Both the position numbers and the translations under genes were made by a program. The notes beneath the pieces were generated by a model that made no database searches, was not told the DNA's origin, and worked only from the letters and a program-made list of their open reading frames with translations. 64,000 nucleotides of DNA from Parus major (taxonomy: Eukaryota; Chordata; Aves; Passeriformes; Paridae), in contig NC_031768.1 in the NCBI RefSeq assembly GCF_001522545.3, positions 92,924,230 to 92,988,229 on the forward strand, given 5' to 3'. This document shows, in pieces, positions 37,655 through 49,610 of the stretch (within the stretch, counting starts at the first letter, position 1; each line of letters starts with the position of its first letter).

Positions 37655-38560
37655 TTCATAGAATCACAGAATGGGCTGAGTTGGAAGGGACACACAAGGA
37701 TCATCAAATCCAGCTCCTGACCCTGCACAGCACCATCCCCAAATCAAACCATATGCCTGAGAGTGTTGTCCTGACCTTGCCAGGCTTGGTGGTGTGACCA
37801 CTTCGCTTCTTCCAGTGCCCAGCCACCCTCTGGGTGCTGTTCCTAATATCAAACCTAAACCTCCCCGACACAATTTCAGGCCGTTCCCTCGGGTCCTGTC
37901 ACTGATCAGTACCTGTGCTTCCTCTCACCCTCACAAGGAAGTTCCAGACTGCAGTGAGGTCTATCCTCACTCTTCTCCAGGCTGAACAGACCAAGTGACC
38001 TCAGTTCCTCCTCATATGGCTTCCCCTCAAGGCACTTCTCCATCCTCATTACCCTACTTTGGACGGTCTTTAATAGCTTTATATCCTTCTTATGTTGTGA
38101 CCAAACTATACACAATATTCAAGGTGAGGCCGACAATCCCCTCCCCTGCCTGCCTGTGATGCTGTGTCTGATGCCCCCAGGACAGGGTTGCCCCTCCTGG
38201 CTCCAGGGCACTGCTGGCTCAGATTCAACTTCCCACAGACCAGGGACCCCCAGGTCCCTTTCCATGGCACTGCTTTCCAGCATCTCATTCCCCAGTCTGT
38301 CCATACATCCAGGGTTGCCCCATCCAAGGTACAGAATCTGGTACTTTCCCTTGTTCAACTTCATATGGCTGGTGATTGCCCAGTCCTTTTATTTATCAAG
38401 GTCTCTCTGCAAGGCCTCTGCTCCCAATTCTGTATCATCTCTTCAGCTCTGTCTTATGTGTGTTCTCAGGCCAAGCCCAGTCACACTCTGGAGCTGCTGA
38501 GGGCTCCTTGTGCTGACACTGTTTGGCCAGGGAGTGTGGCAAAGCAGCCCTGTCCCATAA
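37655..38560 (-). mobile_element. Long CR1 LINE fragment with ORF2 3' part
   Basis: It starts with tcatagaatcacagaatgg, the reversed CR1 3' terminus. It continues for about 900 bases through the 3' UTR into the C-terminal part of the reverse-transcriptase reading frame. On the minus strand, 38,364-38,119 and 38,115-37,906 read as CR1 ORF2 pieces (a motif like LGWGNPG-RLGNEMLESS and EELRSLGLFSLEK). The frame is interrupted, so the copy is dead. It is the longest CR1 copy in the window and abuts the GTPBP8 promoter. Confidence 0.85.
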
Positions 38561-41500
38561 CACCATCCATCTCCTGGCTGCAGCCACCAGCTTTCCAAGT
38601 GGTCCTATGACAAGTAAAATATTAAGTAATTTCAGAAAAAAGAGAAAATCCATTTCTTCAAGGAGAACTATGTAGAGGGCAGCTCTATTTTGAATAAAAT
38701 AAACCCAAACCAACCACAAAACTGTTGGGACCTGTATTCACACTATAGTAAGAAGACCCCTGAAGTTTTGCTACTTAGTTGATATGTACCAGAGTGCTGT
38801 TTTCCTATCAAAAAAACACATAACACTTTTTACATTGTTCTCCTTCATGACTACAATTCACAGGGCTGTAATGCCGCAGAAATAAATGTATGTCCTTGAA
38901 AAATTTCAGCTTGAAAGTACTGCAATTTTAACACCATCAAATGAAAGTAAACATCAGTTTCTTTATATAAGTAATACATGTAAATATCCTTATGTTCAAC
39001 CTTGTATCAGGCCAGCCTGGACATCCTGTGGAGCACTGCCTTTCCTTTGAGACAAGACCCCTTTTTCTTCCCTAGTCTCAGCCCTCTGTTTAAAGCCCTG
39101 TAAGTCTGGATGGTTTAATTACTACAATGAATAGATTCAAGGCCAGGAAGAACCGTTAGAAAATAACAGAGGCTATATCCCACTTTCTTTGTATTAATCT
39201 CAGTTACAAAGCTATAGGCAGAGAACTTTGATCCCTTAAGAAAAGGGCAGGCAACAACATAGATGTTTCTCAGAGATAGCTTTGAATATTTTTTAGTGTG
39301 ACAAACTTCTGTTGAAACCCATAAGCTGCTTCTCAAATTTATGATCAGTGAAAGTGGTTAACAGTGAGAGGTAAATGGTGTAAACCTAGAGAAAACCCCC
39401 TGTATTTTACCTCTGTCCTGTAAATTAAGTCCTCTTAAAACCTGCTTTGTTTCACAGCAAGACAGAGCTCAAATGTGCGTAGCTCAGGACAGACCACAAT
39501 CACTGGCTGCTACATGCATACTTAGCACTCTTCTGTGCTTCCATATAAATCTATAGATGATTTTATTTGTCTCCAAACCAGTTTGGAACCTACAGCCTCT
39601 CTCCTGCCACTGCCTATGGTACAAATACTTATAAATGCAGAAAAAAAAAAAAAAAGGCAAAACCTTTCAAGAATTACTTCAGGAACACCACTAATCTTTT
39701 TTTTTTTTTTTTTGGTGGGGGGGAGCATTAAAGCAGCAACCTAATTGAATTGAAATCTATGGTGAATCTATTAACAGAAAAAACACACTGGCCAGAAAGA
39801 GAGGCTTGTTCCTAACCACACCAGCAGGCAGATTTCCCCATTTCTATGCCAGATTGTGACGCATGTAGCAGAACAAGTGCTTTTAGCTACTTTTGCCCGA
39901 GTCTCACACAGCTCACAGCTGCAGGCAGCAGACTTGCCTGCTTCAAATTACCCTGCAGTTGTTACCCCTGCCAGGCACACTTTCTGTAGCACATTACACC
40001 CAGAACAGCCAGCCAGCCACAGGAGGAAAGGCCGCAGAGAAACCAGTTGGCCCATTTAACACCACATCTGCAGGTGTGATGATGGGAGCAGAAGTGCCCA
40101 GTTCACAGGCCAGGGACCTGCCACTAATTAAGTCTCTCTTTTTAATGTGACTGCATAGGTGGCAGGAACAAATTAAGGTGGTATAGGAACTTTTGAATAC
40201 TTCTAATTATAGCAGGGGGTGGGATAGACATGAGCATCCAGTAAACCCACATCTAAAACCTGGAGACTGGAACTGTACATTTTAGTGGAAGGTGGTTTTT
40301 TTTTTAATCTCTGGACCAAACTGCAGTCTAGGTTCTTTGGGGGCAGACCATATGAAGATGGAAAATGGCATGTTACTGTGGATAGAGCTGGTAAATTACC
40401 AATATTTAAGCCTGCTTTGTATCTCCCCTGAAAGATTTTACTTTCTATTGTGCATGTTATTGCTAAACATCAGGAATTCACACTGACATTGCCTATGGCT
40501 CATAACTGTGGCAGCAGATGTCTCTTTTCGGTTGCTGGTTATGTAGTTCAAATGTTAGGGAATTACTACAAAAGTAATTTAGTCCACATTAAAAACTCTG
40601 ACAATCATTCCTCTGGAGTTTGAAAGAGGGATCTATAACCATTGACACTGACCTAAATCCCACACAATAGTCAAGAGAATGGAGCTGGAAGGAAGTGGCA
40701 ACACCAGTTGTCTTATCTGGTCTGATCTTGTCTGTCTAGCATTGTGAGACAGGTCAAAGCATCATTCATTTCAGATATCTGTCGGAGAAGAGTAGCTGCG
40801 AGACCAGCTGGAGATGGAGTTCTGGGAGAGCAGTGAGGTGCATTTGGGATGGTTGGTTCAGGTCCTGTGAACCAAACACAGCTGAGGTCTTGAGTTTCAT
40901 TTCCACCAAGAGAAGCGTGGACCAAATATTGTCACCAGGAAGCATGCTGGAAAGGACAGGGTGAACACACCAGCCTGCCTGCTTTCTTTTGTGACATCAA
41001 CAGCAGGAGTGACTGTGTCTGAATCTGTGCTTCCACTTAAAGTACATCTTATCTTCTTCTCACTTGAAAGGTGGTTTAGAAACTAGAGTTACTAGGATAT
41101 GGAATTTTAAAGGCTAAATTATTTGTATAAAATGCTAAGAAGCTTTGCATTTTCCTCTATGCAAACTACGCGATTTGGGGCAGGGAGAAATGTCTCTAGG
41201 CACAAGAAGGAATTCAAGGCCACAGATGTCTCAAGGGCTGGATATTCTGAGATATTAACAAAAAATAGTTGAAATTTTTAGAATACTCATACACATTAGT
41301 GGAAAATATTTTTTTAAAGGTTCTATAGTAAAGTAATGAAAGAGAGACTCATCATTGTTCATGTGGCAGGTAACACTGCTAGTCCCAGCTGAAGAGACCA
41401 GTGGTTTTACAGAACTGAAATTCTCTTTTTAATATCCATGTTAAATTTGACGTGTTTTTTTTTCCCCTGGACCCAAACTGACAACGTCAATACTAGGAAA

Positions 41501-44461
41501 TAAACAGCGAACATGTCAGACAGTTAAATGTTTTGGGGTTTTTGACTGTTAAGTAAAAAGAAAAAGAGCTTTTTAAGGTGAGTGCTGTTGTTTGCTTTGA
41601 GCAGGAGAAGAAGAAAGCACAGCCATCACATGGGTCCTGACAAAAACCCTCATAGCAGCAGAAACATCAGCAGCAGCAGCGTGAAGCCCATCTTTGCAAA
41701 ACACTGCTTTCTCGGGGGCTGAACCACTAATGACCATTAGCAGCTTGCTCTGAAATATCCAGGAGGGCAGCTGGAGTGGTTTAGATTTGCCAATTTGAGT
41801 TTCCTGGCCAATGCACCAAATAATGTAGTGGGTTTTAGCACTGGCTAAAATCATCAGGGTACTTACTCATTTTTTGCTGTGAGACATGGATTAGGAGAAG
41901 GGCAAAACAGGCTTAAAACTTAAAAGGAATAACAAAACTTTATTAACAGGACTACAAGAATAAGAAACCAGAATAAAACCTTCAGAAACCTTTCCTCCCC
42001 CTACCCAACTTTTTCCTTTCCCAACTGGTGTAGAGACAAAATTTGGAATTTTAGAACAGTACCAACTATACAATAGTCTTTTCATCAGTCTTTGTAGGGA
42101 GAGGAATTTTCTCTTGTCATGCCATGGAAAGTTCTCCACAAGAAATAGTTCTTTCATGGCTTTTCATTTTTATGAATAGCAGCCGCTCGGGCAAAAATTC
42201 TGCCATCCTGCCATCTCCTCCCATTTTCACAGCCCTCCTAGAGGTGTGTCTATGAGCCTAAATGCAGCTAAAACCAGAATTTGTTATGTCTGTTATGGGG
42301 GGTGCAGGGGGAGGCTAAGTCACTCTTCCAGAGGTGAGATGTACATCCAGAGTCATAACCAACATAAAGGAAACAGGATGTCATGCAGTTGTTCATGGTG
42401 GTTGTGAGCTATGAATTCAATTAAAAGGGTCTTAGAGCACAGAAGCCTTCTGAGTTAAGACAGAAACAGTCTAACAGCGAAGGACACTGGAAACCAGCTC
42501 CAGGGCTGTGCTGGAGGTGGTTGGAGAACAACCAGGTCCAGCAGCACAGCTGCTTGGATCTGCTGCCTGGGGCATGGCAGTGGTCATCTTGACATAATAC
42601 TGTTACTGGCTCCAGTTTTAATGTTGGACTGAGAGTATGGGCTTCCAAAACCAAAAAACTCCCACCAATCCTCCCCCTGCCAAATCACCTAAACAACCTT
42701 TCCACTGTCCACAGTCATGCAGTAAGTTGTTGTGTTATGGCCAGACTGTAATCCAGAGACTCAGATCCCAAAAGGCTAATTAAAGAAATACCAAATAATT
42801 TCCCAGCCATCACTTTGAATATCAGAGATGAGGTAGAATCTTTGGCAAAAAGCCCCAGTCCCAAAACCATTAGGCCATTCCCCAAAGTAACTGGACTAGG
42901 TTGCATCCCATACAGTAGGGAATTCTCCCCATTTATCCAGAGTTTTCCTGCCTTAGTTTCTAAAATGACCCTACATTCTCCATGTGCCTGGGTCTGTTAC
43001 TCGTGATTAAACCCCCAGTGATTAGAACCCCAAAATCTTCTGATTTTCATGACTTAAACCATTATTTCATGCTGCTTCTGCCAGCTGGTTCTGAACTACC
43101 TTACCCACAGACTGTGTGGTTGAAACTATGGTATATCTCACAGCACAGGGATCTACATGTGATCTTTGCATCTTGGACTTGCCTTGAAACATGAGCAATG
43201 GTTGTTGCACTTCACTGCTAAACCACACAGCACTGAAGCAGAAGCTGTGTTGACCAAGGTGCAGGTTGCTATCTGAGATTGACAGAGTGACTTTTTGGAA
43301 AGTATAACTGAAGCAACAAGACATCAGAGATGAGAATTTCATTATATTGCTGCTGTTGTCTTTTCATAAGAAGCGTAAACAGAGATTGCCTAACTTTCTC
43401 TTTGGACTTACACAGCTTTTTCTTGGAATCATGCATGGATGCTATGTCTCCTCTCAGTTAAATAGCACCCACTATTTGGGTGAAGGGTGGGGTGAAGGAA
43501 GTCGTGGTTGTCTGCCTTCCAGTAGTCCCTCCAGTCATGGGTGTCTTGCATCTGTTTGACCACAAAATGGAAGCCCTTGCAACCACATTTCACACAGCCA
43601 CGTAAATACATAAATCTGCTCTGACCATAGTCGTAGGGGAAGAGTTCTGTTCTTAGAACAGTCAAGCAATCATCAACTCATTTCAGCTTGGTCTCTTCAG
43701 AGTGTGGGGAGGCAAATATTTTACTGACAAAATTAAATTCAGTACATTAATTTCCAGGGAGGTTCATCTTACATCTAGGAAAGCTGTCTTTGCTGGTATA
43801 AGGCAGGAGTCTTAATTTATGCAAGATCCCTAAAAGTTTTTCCCTAAACTACTACTGTCCGTCTTCCCATGAGATTAAGGCACTCTTCTGTCTCTACACA
43901 AAATCCCACAGTTCAATGCTCACTTGTATCTATATATGAATATACTGAGAAACAAAACAGTGGTGCAAAAAAAACCAGCCTTGGCCTAACTGTAGGTGTA
44001 CTATTATCAGAGGAAAAGAGCTGTAATATAAAAGTACATCATACCTAGCTACCCTCTCTCCCTGTAGGGGAGAAATGATTGCCAGTGCCTTTTAGAGAAA
44101 TGTCTTTGTCTATTACATATGTGGGGAAGAACAGAGTGGGCAGAACAAGGAATTTTTTTGAGAGATTTTGCTTTTAATATGTTGAGCATCCTTTAAGTGG
44201 TTAACTAAAAATATCCTTCCCCTAGTTCCCAATGATAAAATTCTTACTGTGAGTGTTATTGTGTTATTGTGTTTATGTTGTTTGAAATAGGTGTTTGCTT
44301 GAAATAAACAGAGTTGTTAGGCTGCAAACTGAGCTGTATCTGAACTATACAAATATGTTGTGTAAATCAAAGATAGATTGTAGTGAAACTTGGAGATAAT
44401 AATCTGAATATTCATGATAGTTACAACAGTAAACCTAGGAACTTAAATATTGTTTTAATAT
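38561..44461. other. Gene-poor stretch, no exon recognised
   Basis: I see no splice-bounded coding exon with recognisable protein similarity on either strand. Features are limited to poly-A and poly-T tracts at 39,642-39,714 and scattered short frames. Synteny with human would predict CD200R-type immunoglobulin genes on this side on the plus strand, but no V or C2 domain motif was found. Confidence 0.4.
39641..39715. repeat. Inverted poly-A / poly-T pair
   Basis: A run of about 15 A is followed about 40 bases later by a run of about 18 T and then a G-rich tract (ggtgggggggag). The two homopolymers could pair as a hairpin. They may be the tails of two retro-insertions in opposite directions or simple low-complexity drift. 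Confidence 0.6.
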
Positions 44462-44952
44462 TAATGGCAAGAGTGACCAGCCCATAGACTGGGTGCTGGA
44501 GTGTGTCCAGAGCAAGACTGGTGGAGGGTTTGGAGAGCAAGTCCTGTGAGGAATGGCTGAGGGAGATGGGGTTGTTCAGTCTGGAGAAGAAAACATTTGG
44601 GGGTGATCTTATCACACTCTTCAACTATGTGAAAGGATGTTGCAGCCAGGTGAGGATTGGGCTTTTCTCCCAGGCAGCAAGCCACAGGACAAGAGGACAT
44701 AGCCTCAAGCTGTGCCACAGGAGGTTCAGGTTGGACATCACAAAGAATTTCTTCATGGAAAGAGTGATTAAACATTGAATTGCATTGTCCAGGGAGGTGG
44801 TGGAGTCACTGTCCCTGGAGGTGTTGAAGAAATGGCTGGACATGGCAGTCAGTGCCATGGTGTAGCTGACAAGGTGGTGATCTGTCACAGGTTGGACTCA
44901 ATGATATTGGAGCTCTTTTCCAACCTAATTGGTTTCATGATTCTGTGCTATG
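44462..44952 (+). mobile_element. CR1 LINE 3' end, well preserved
   Basis: A plus-orientation CR1 tail: actgggtgctggagtgtgtcc, ggggttgttcagtctggagaag, ttgcagccaggtgaggattgg, acaagaggacatagcctcaag, ggttcaggttggacatcac, tttcttcatggaaagagtg, and the closing attggtttcatgattctgtg. It carries the end of the ORF2 frame and the full 3' UTR order. It is the clearest CR1 copy in the window. Confidence 0.92.
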
Positions 44953-47900
44953 AACTGTAACAGCCATATTACAGTAAGGACTATGGGGCTGACCCAAATC
45001 CCCACCGACACCCACCTAGGAGGATGTGAAGATGACCATGTAGCAACCACTTGGTAATGGAACAGAGAGCCAGTGAAGAGAGAGAAGATCCCAGACCCTG
45101 GTATTGCTGTGGGTCCAGACTGTCATGTGAGGAATGGGGGATCAGATTGTAAGGGTATAATTGCCCAGGGGTGTCTTTATTCCTGGTCTGTCTTTTAAGG
45201 TCCCTAGCTTGAGCTGCCAGATGTCATAAGTGATCTGTGCCAATAGTCCTGCCAAATTTAGATGAGAGCATTCTGTTAAACATTTTATTAACACCAAGAT
45301 CTAAGCCAAACACGAAAAATCACACTGGTTAGGTCTTGTTCAAGTTCTGCTGTAGACTTGGTCTTCCCACACTAACACTGGGTACAGTGGGCCAGAAGGC
45401 TCCTGGGCAGTGAGCAAATACAAATACCACTTCCTCTCTGCTCACCAATTCTCATCAGAGAAAGCCTCATGCCAGGAAGAAGAACCAGCTCTTCGTAATT
45501 GCACTGTGGGGCTCTTAGGAGCAGAAGAAGAGCAATGACTCTGGCTTCAGGATCATGGGCAGGGAATGATGGGGAGCTCACAGCAAGATGGAGGGTGCAA
45601 GAAATCCTTCTCACCCACAAAAACAAGAACTACTTTGAAAGTTGTCAGGATGAGCATTTGCACCATTGTCCTTCTCACCGTCACAGGAGTTACAGCTACT
45701 TCTGATGGTACTTTGGCACCACCTCTCTGTTAAGGGCAGGGGAGGAAAAGGCAGAATATCAGAGTGATATGTACTCAACTGTTTTTTGAGAAAGAAAAGT
45801 CTGGTAGAAGGGATCTTTACAAATTGCTGAAGGGACTTTTGGATGGAAAACCAGTAACCTGAAAATCAGACAGAGGCACAAGGAAAACAGGATTTTGAGA
45901 TGTACCTAAAAGAGCATCTGTTTCTCTTTAGAGAAGAGTGGATGCTTTCTTCACTGTGTCATCACCCTCACCAGCCTTATTTCTCTTCTTTCTCTTCTTC
46001 CTGGCTGCTCTTTAGCTCTACACCTTCTTTAATAAGTATGCATGAGACACAATACACACAACTCCCTTTGGCCAGTCCAGAGAAGCTAAGAAGGACTTTT
46101 TTGCACTACTTCAGATTGTGCATGATCACTTCAGTCTGTCACAAGCCCATCAGTCCTGCACATGTTCATGGAGGTATGTCCGAGGAATGGAACGGCTCTG
46201 CTGGGGCAGAGGGGGAGGGAGAGGAGTCTACACCTGACTCTTCCTGCTGCCATAAATCATTCAGAAGAAAAAATACAAAGGGAATGGTTAGGGGTTTTCC
46301 ACCTGATGGAGGGATCTGAATAAAGATTGCCAGGATATGAAGATTAAAGGAGCAGCAAAATAACCATCTGAGCTCAGAGCCAGACTTTTGGTCTGTTTTG
46401 TGCTAGGTAAAGAAAGCCAGCTAAGGCAGGGTCGGTATAGAAAGGCAGGAAATATTGCATGAGAACTGAACAGGTCTGCTGTTCTGGCAGCTTGGCTGTT
46501 AGTCTGTCTAAGCTAGCCTCTCTGGCACAAGGTGCAGTTGCTGCCCTGAATTCCTCTGCAAACACCACAGAGGCAGAACTAACTACTGTTTTTGAGTCAC
46601 ACTTTAGCTCCACTCTGTGCCAGGGCTCTTGGCAGCTCTCCTTTGGGTGCTGGCTGGAGCATGGCCAGCTCTGTCACGCTCATCTTAGACCACAGATGTA
46701 AAGCCTTATGGTATTGTGTTTCTCTAAAAATAAAAGGGAGGAATTCTGGTTTTACACTCCTAGAAACCAAAATTGCATTCCCACAATAGCCTTGTCCTTA
46801 CACTTACAGTGTTGGTGCCTTGTTTCCTAGGACAACGTGAAACTGGTGCAAACCAAGGCAGCTTCCATCTGCAGAGGTGTCTGGGCTTGAGCAGAGTTGA
46901 AAGTCCTGTTATGTGTCAGTGATGTGGCCTGCAGCAAGAACTCAGCTGTACCACAGCTCTCAGAAGGAAGCAAAACATCTACAGTGCAGTCAGTGTATTT
47001 GTGCAGAAGCACAGCATGCAGGCTGGATCCTCCCTAAGCCTTCAGCTCTGTCTTCCACCCTCTCTCTAGTGCAATTGCGGGTGCTGTTATCACACATGCA
47101 AGTATCAATCTTTTTCTATAAGGTCAAATCTAACACACATGCAATTGGAAATTAACTCACGTTGTATAAAATGATGTCATTCCATTTCAGGTACATTGTA
47201 TCCTAGCATTTAAGTAGCATATCTTCTAGGATAAAATAAATCAAGAAAAAAATGTTTGCATGTAATAATTAAGCAGCAACCTTCCCAGGACAACCACACA
47301 TGACTGAAGGTAAATTTGAGCAACTCTCATTTTTGCTGTAAAAATTTTGAAGTGTTTTACCATCAGCTACAAAAACAACAAGAAAAGAGAGAATATTTTT
47401 GAGCATGAGCAGTTATTTCTGCACTACATGAAGCACAGAAATTATTCCAGTCCTGTGATCTAAGGCTCACACTAACTTATCTCTTTGCATAATCCAGGGA
47501 GCTGCAGCCTGCAGAACACAGCTCTTGAATGTTAATTTCTTTAAACACATCTCACTGGTCCTGTCACAGGGGAACCCTTGAGTTTAATTGTTCATCTGAT
47601 GACATACTGCCATTGCTAAGCATCTGAACCAAGGAAGAATATTTGTCTAAGGCTGAGTTAGTTTGCATGACAAGTGCAAGGAGGATGAGAGGGCAGAGAC
47701 CAGAGAAGTCCAAACTGGAAAACACTAGATCTTTGTTGTTCCTTCACTGCTTCTACCCAGGCCTGACCCCACCTCTCAAGCTTTGTGAGCCTCATTTCAC
47801 ATCTGAATCAGCTACTGAAGGAGTCAGGGCCAAAACCCTCATCTAAACATCGGTGATCAAAAAATCCTACTTTTCAGTCTCAGCACAGTAGCCTGTGCAG

Positions 47901-49019
47901 TAGTATCCAGCTTTATACCTCAGAGGAAATGCTGTGCCACTGCCCTCCCTCTCCTGTGCAGCTTTTCTACCGCTGCCTTGCAGCCTCTCACCCTTTCCTG
48001 GTACAGCCAATAAACTGGTGTAAATCCCTGCCTGAGGAGGTTTCTGCAGGACACCAGCAGGATGCAGACAATGATTCTGCACAGCACCATGAAACTGCTT
48101 CTTTCACATTTACAGACCCAGCTCCATTCTGTCCATCTGATGACACATGGAGCTGTTTGGTCACAGCAGAGTCTGAATTCTGCAGAGCTGACACACAATG
48201 TGAATGCACCCAGAGGTAAGAGCTAGAAGAATAAACAATTCAGAAGCTAAAAAAAAGATACTGCTACCTGGAGGCCAGCAAGCGGAAAACCACATGGACT
48301 TTAGCTGATACTTGTAGCTGTCCTGGTGTCTGAGTTTCCACAGTTCTCATCAGCTTTGTGCCTGCAATTCATGCTCAGCTCCATCTCTCTCTGCAGCAGC
48401 TGAGCAGCTCTGAGCACCTGCCCCTGCAAACCTTCATGCTCAGAGCTTCTTCACTCACAGGCTCGCTCTGGGGTTGGACTGTCCGCAAAGCCGCAGCTCT
48501 GCTTGGCTCTCACGGGGTGTGTTGCCTACAAAGGGACCACACAGAGAGGATCATCTCCCTTCCCTCTCTTCACACACTCCAGAGCAAGTCACAGTTCCAG
48601 AGATACCAACAAAGATGTGACCTAGGTCACAGCCACCAGTGTCCACGGCGTTCAGGACACAGTCTTTGTGAGCTCCACTTACTGTGTTTCTTCAGCTTTT
48701 CTCCAGGCTGGTCAGGTCTCCAGCCAGAAGGAAAAATACTTCACAGCTTTTGTTACAGTTTCCACTCAAAAAAGTCATATCTCTCTTTCCTCCATGAGGG
48801 TAAAAGAGATCAGATTCACATACCAGAGTCCACAGGGTTCTGTAACCAGCCTTACCCCTACTCTTTGTTCTATTTACTCCCATAGCCATCCCAAACCCTT
48901 CTGCAGGAGGGAGCATGCAACATCCTGAACATTCTGGAGTCAGAGTTTCAGCACAGGCACCTGGGAAACTCCCAGAGCAGATAAGAGCATCTCTCCTTCC
49001 TCTCACTGAACACTGGCCT
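44953..49019. other. Gene-poor stretch, no exon recognised
   Basis: No supported gene. The one place I looked at twice is 47,929-48,215 (+), a cysteine-containing open frame that closes on a good splice donor (ccagag|gtaaga). I cannot connect it to a family or find partner exons. Confidence 0.35.
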
Positions 49020-49418
49020 TCTTGCTGGTGTGTTCAGTCCATGATGATGACAAATTTGGTTGGAATGTGCTAGATTGAGTTCATAGCCATGACTGCTGTT
49101 CAGCTGTTAGTCAGCACACCCTGGGACACATTTGGCATTATGGCATTTGTCTTCCCAAGCCACTGTTATCCCTGATGGATCCCTGCTTTCCTGTGCATGG
49201 CTGAACACCTGCCCACCAATATAAGGTACTGAATAAATTCCTTGTTTTGCTTCTCTGCACATGCAATATTGTTTTACTATTAAACTGTCTTCTTCTCAAC
49301 CCTCAAGTTTTCTCATTTTTACCCTTCCAGTTCTCTCCTCAATCCCACCTTGGGAAGTAATTAATAAACAAGTGGCTGTCAGGGGGCTTAGTTGCTGGCC
49401 AGGGTTAAATCACCAGAA
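49020..49418 (+). mobile_element. Avian ERVL-type LTR, 3' portion (probable solo LTR)
   Basis: The order of landmarks matches an avian ERVL LTR: ccctgatggatccctgctttcc, catggctgaacacctgccc, gaataaattccttgttttgc, tattaaactgtcttcttctcaaccc, ttttctcatttttacccttcc, cttagttgctggccagggtt, ending near aaatcaccagaaca. No retroviral coding sequence is visible on either side, so it looks like a solo or truncated LTR. The 5' boundary is uncertain. Confidence 0.72.
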
Positions 49419-49439
49419 CAGAAAAAAAAGTGCATGCAT

Positions 49440-49610
49440 TTTTTGGTGGTACTTGTCTTTTTGGTTTGTTTTTTTTTTGGTTTGTTTTTTTTTTACTCAT
49501 ACCAGTATTAAACTAGTGTCTTCCTCAAAAAAAAAAACCAAAAACAAAAACCAAACAACAAACAAACAAAATCCCAAAAGAAAATAAAAAAACTAAACCT
49601 AAATCAAAAA
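49440..49610. repeat. Low-complexity inverted T/A tract
   Basis: A GGTTTG-T10 motif repeated twice is followed about 30 bases later by A11 and ACCAAAAAC/AAACAAAC repeats, so the two halves are roughly complementary. It lies just after the LTR end. It could fold as an imperfect hairpin, or it may be two decayed A-tails in opposite orientation. Confidence 0.5.

Noticed and set aside
37906..38364. Minus-strand frames next to GTPBP8
   Set aside because: They are remnants of the CR1 reverse-transcriptase frame, broken by stops, not a cellular gene.
47929..48219. Cysteine-containing open frame ending on a consensus splice donor
   Set aside because: Considered as an immunoglobulin or other domain exon expected by synteny, but the cysteine and tryptophan spacing fits no domain I know and no partner exon is visible.
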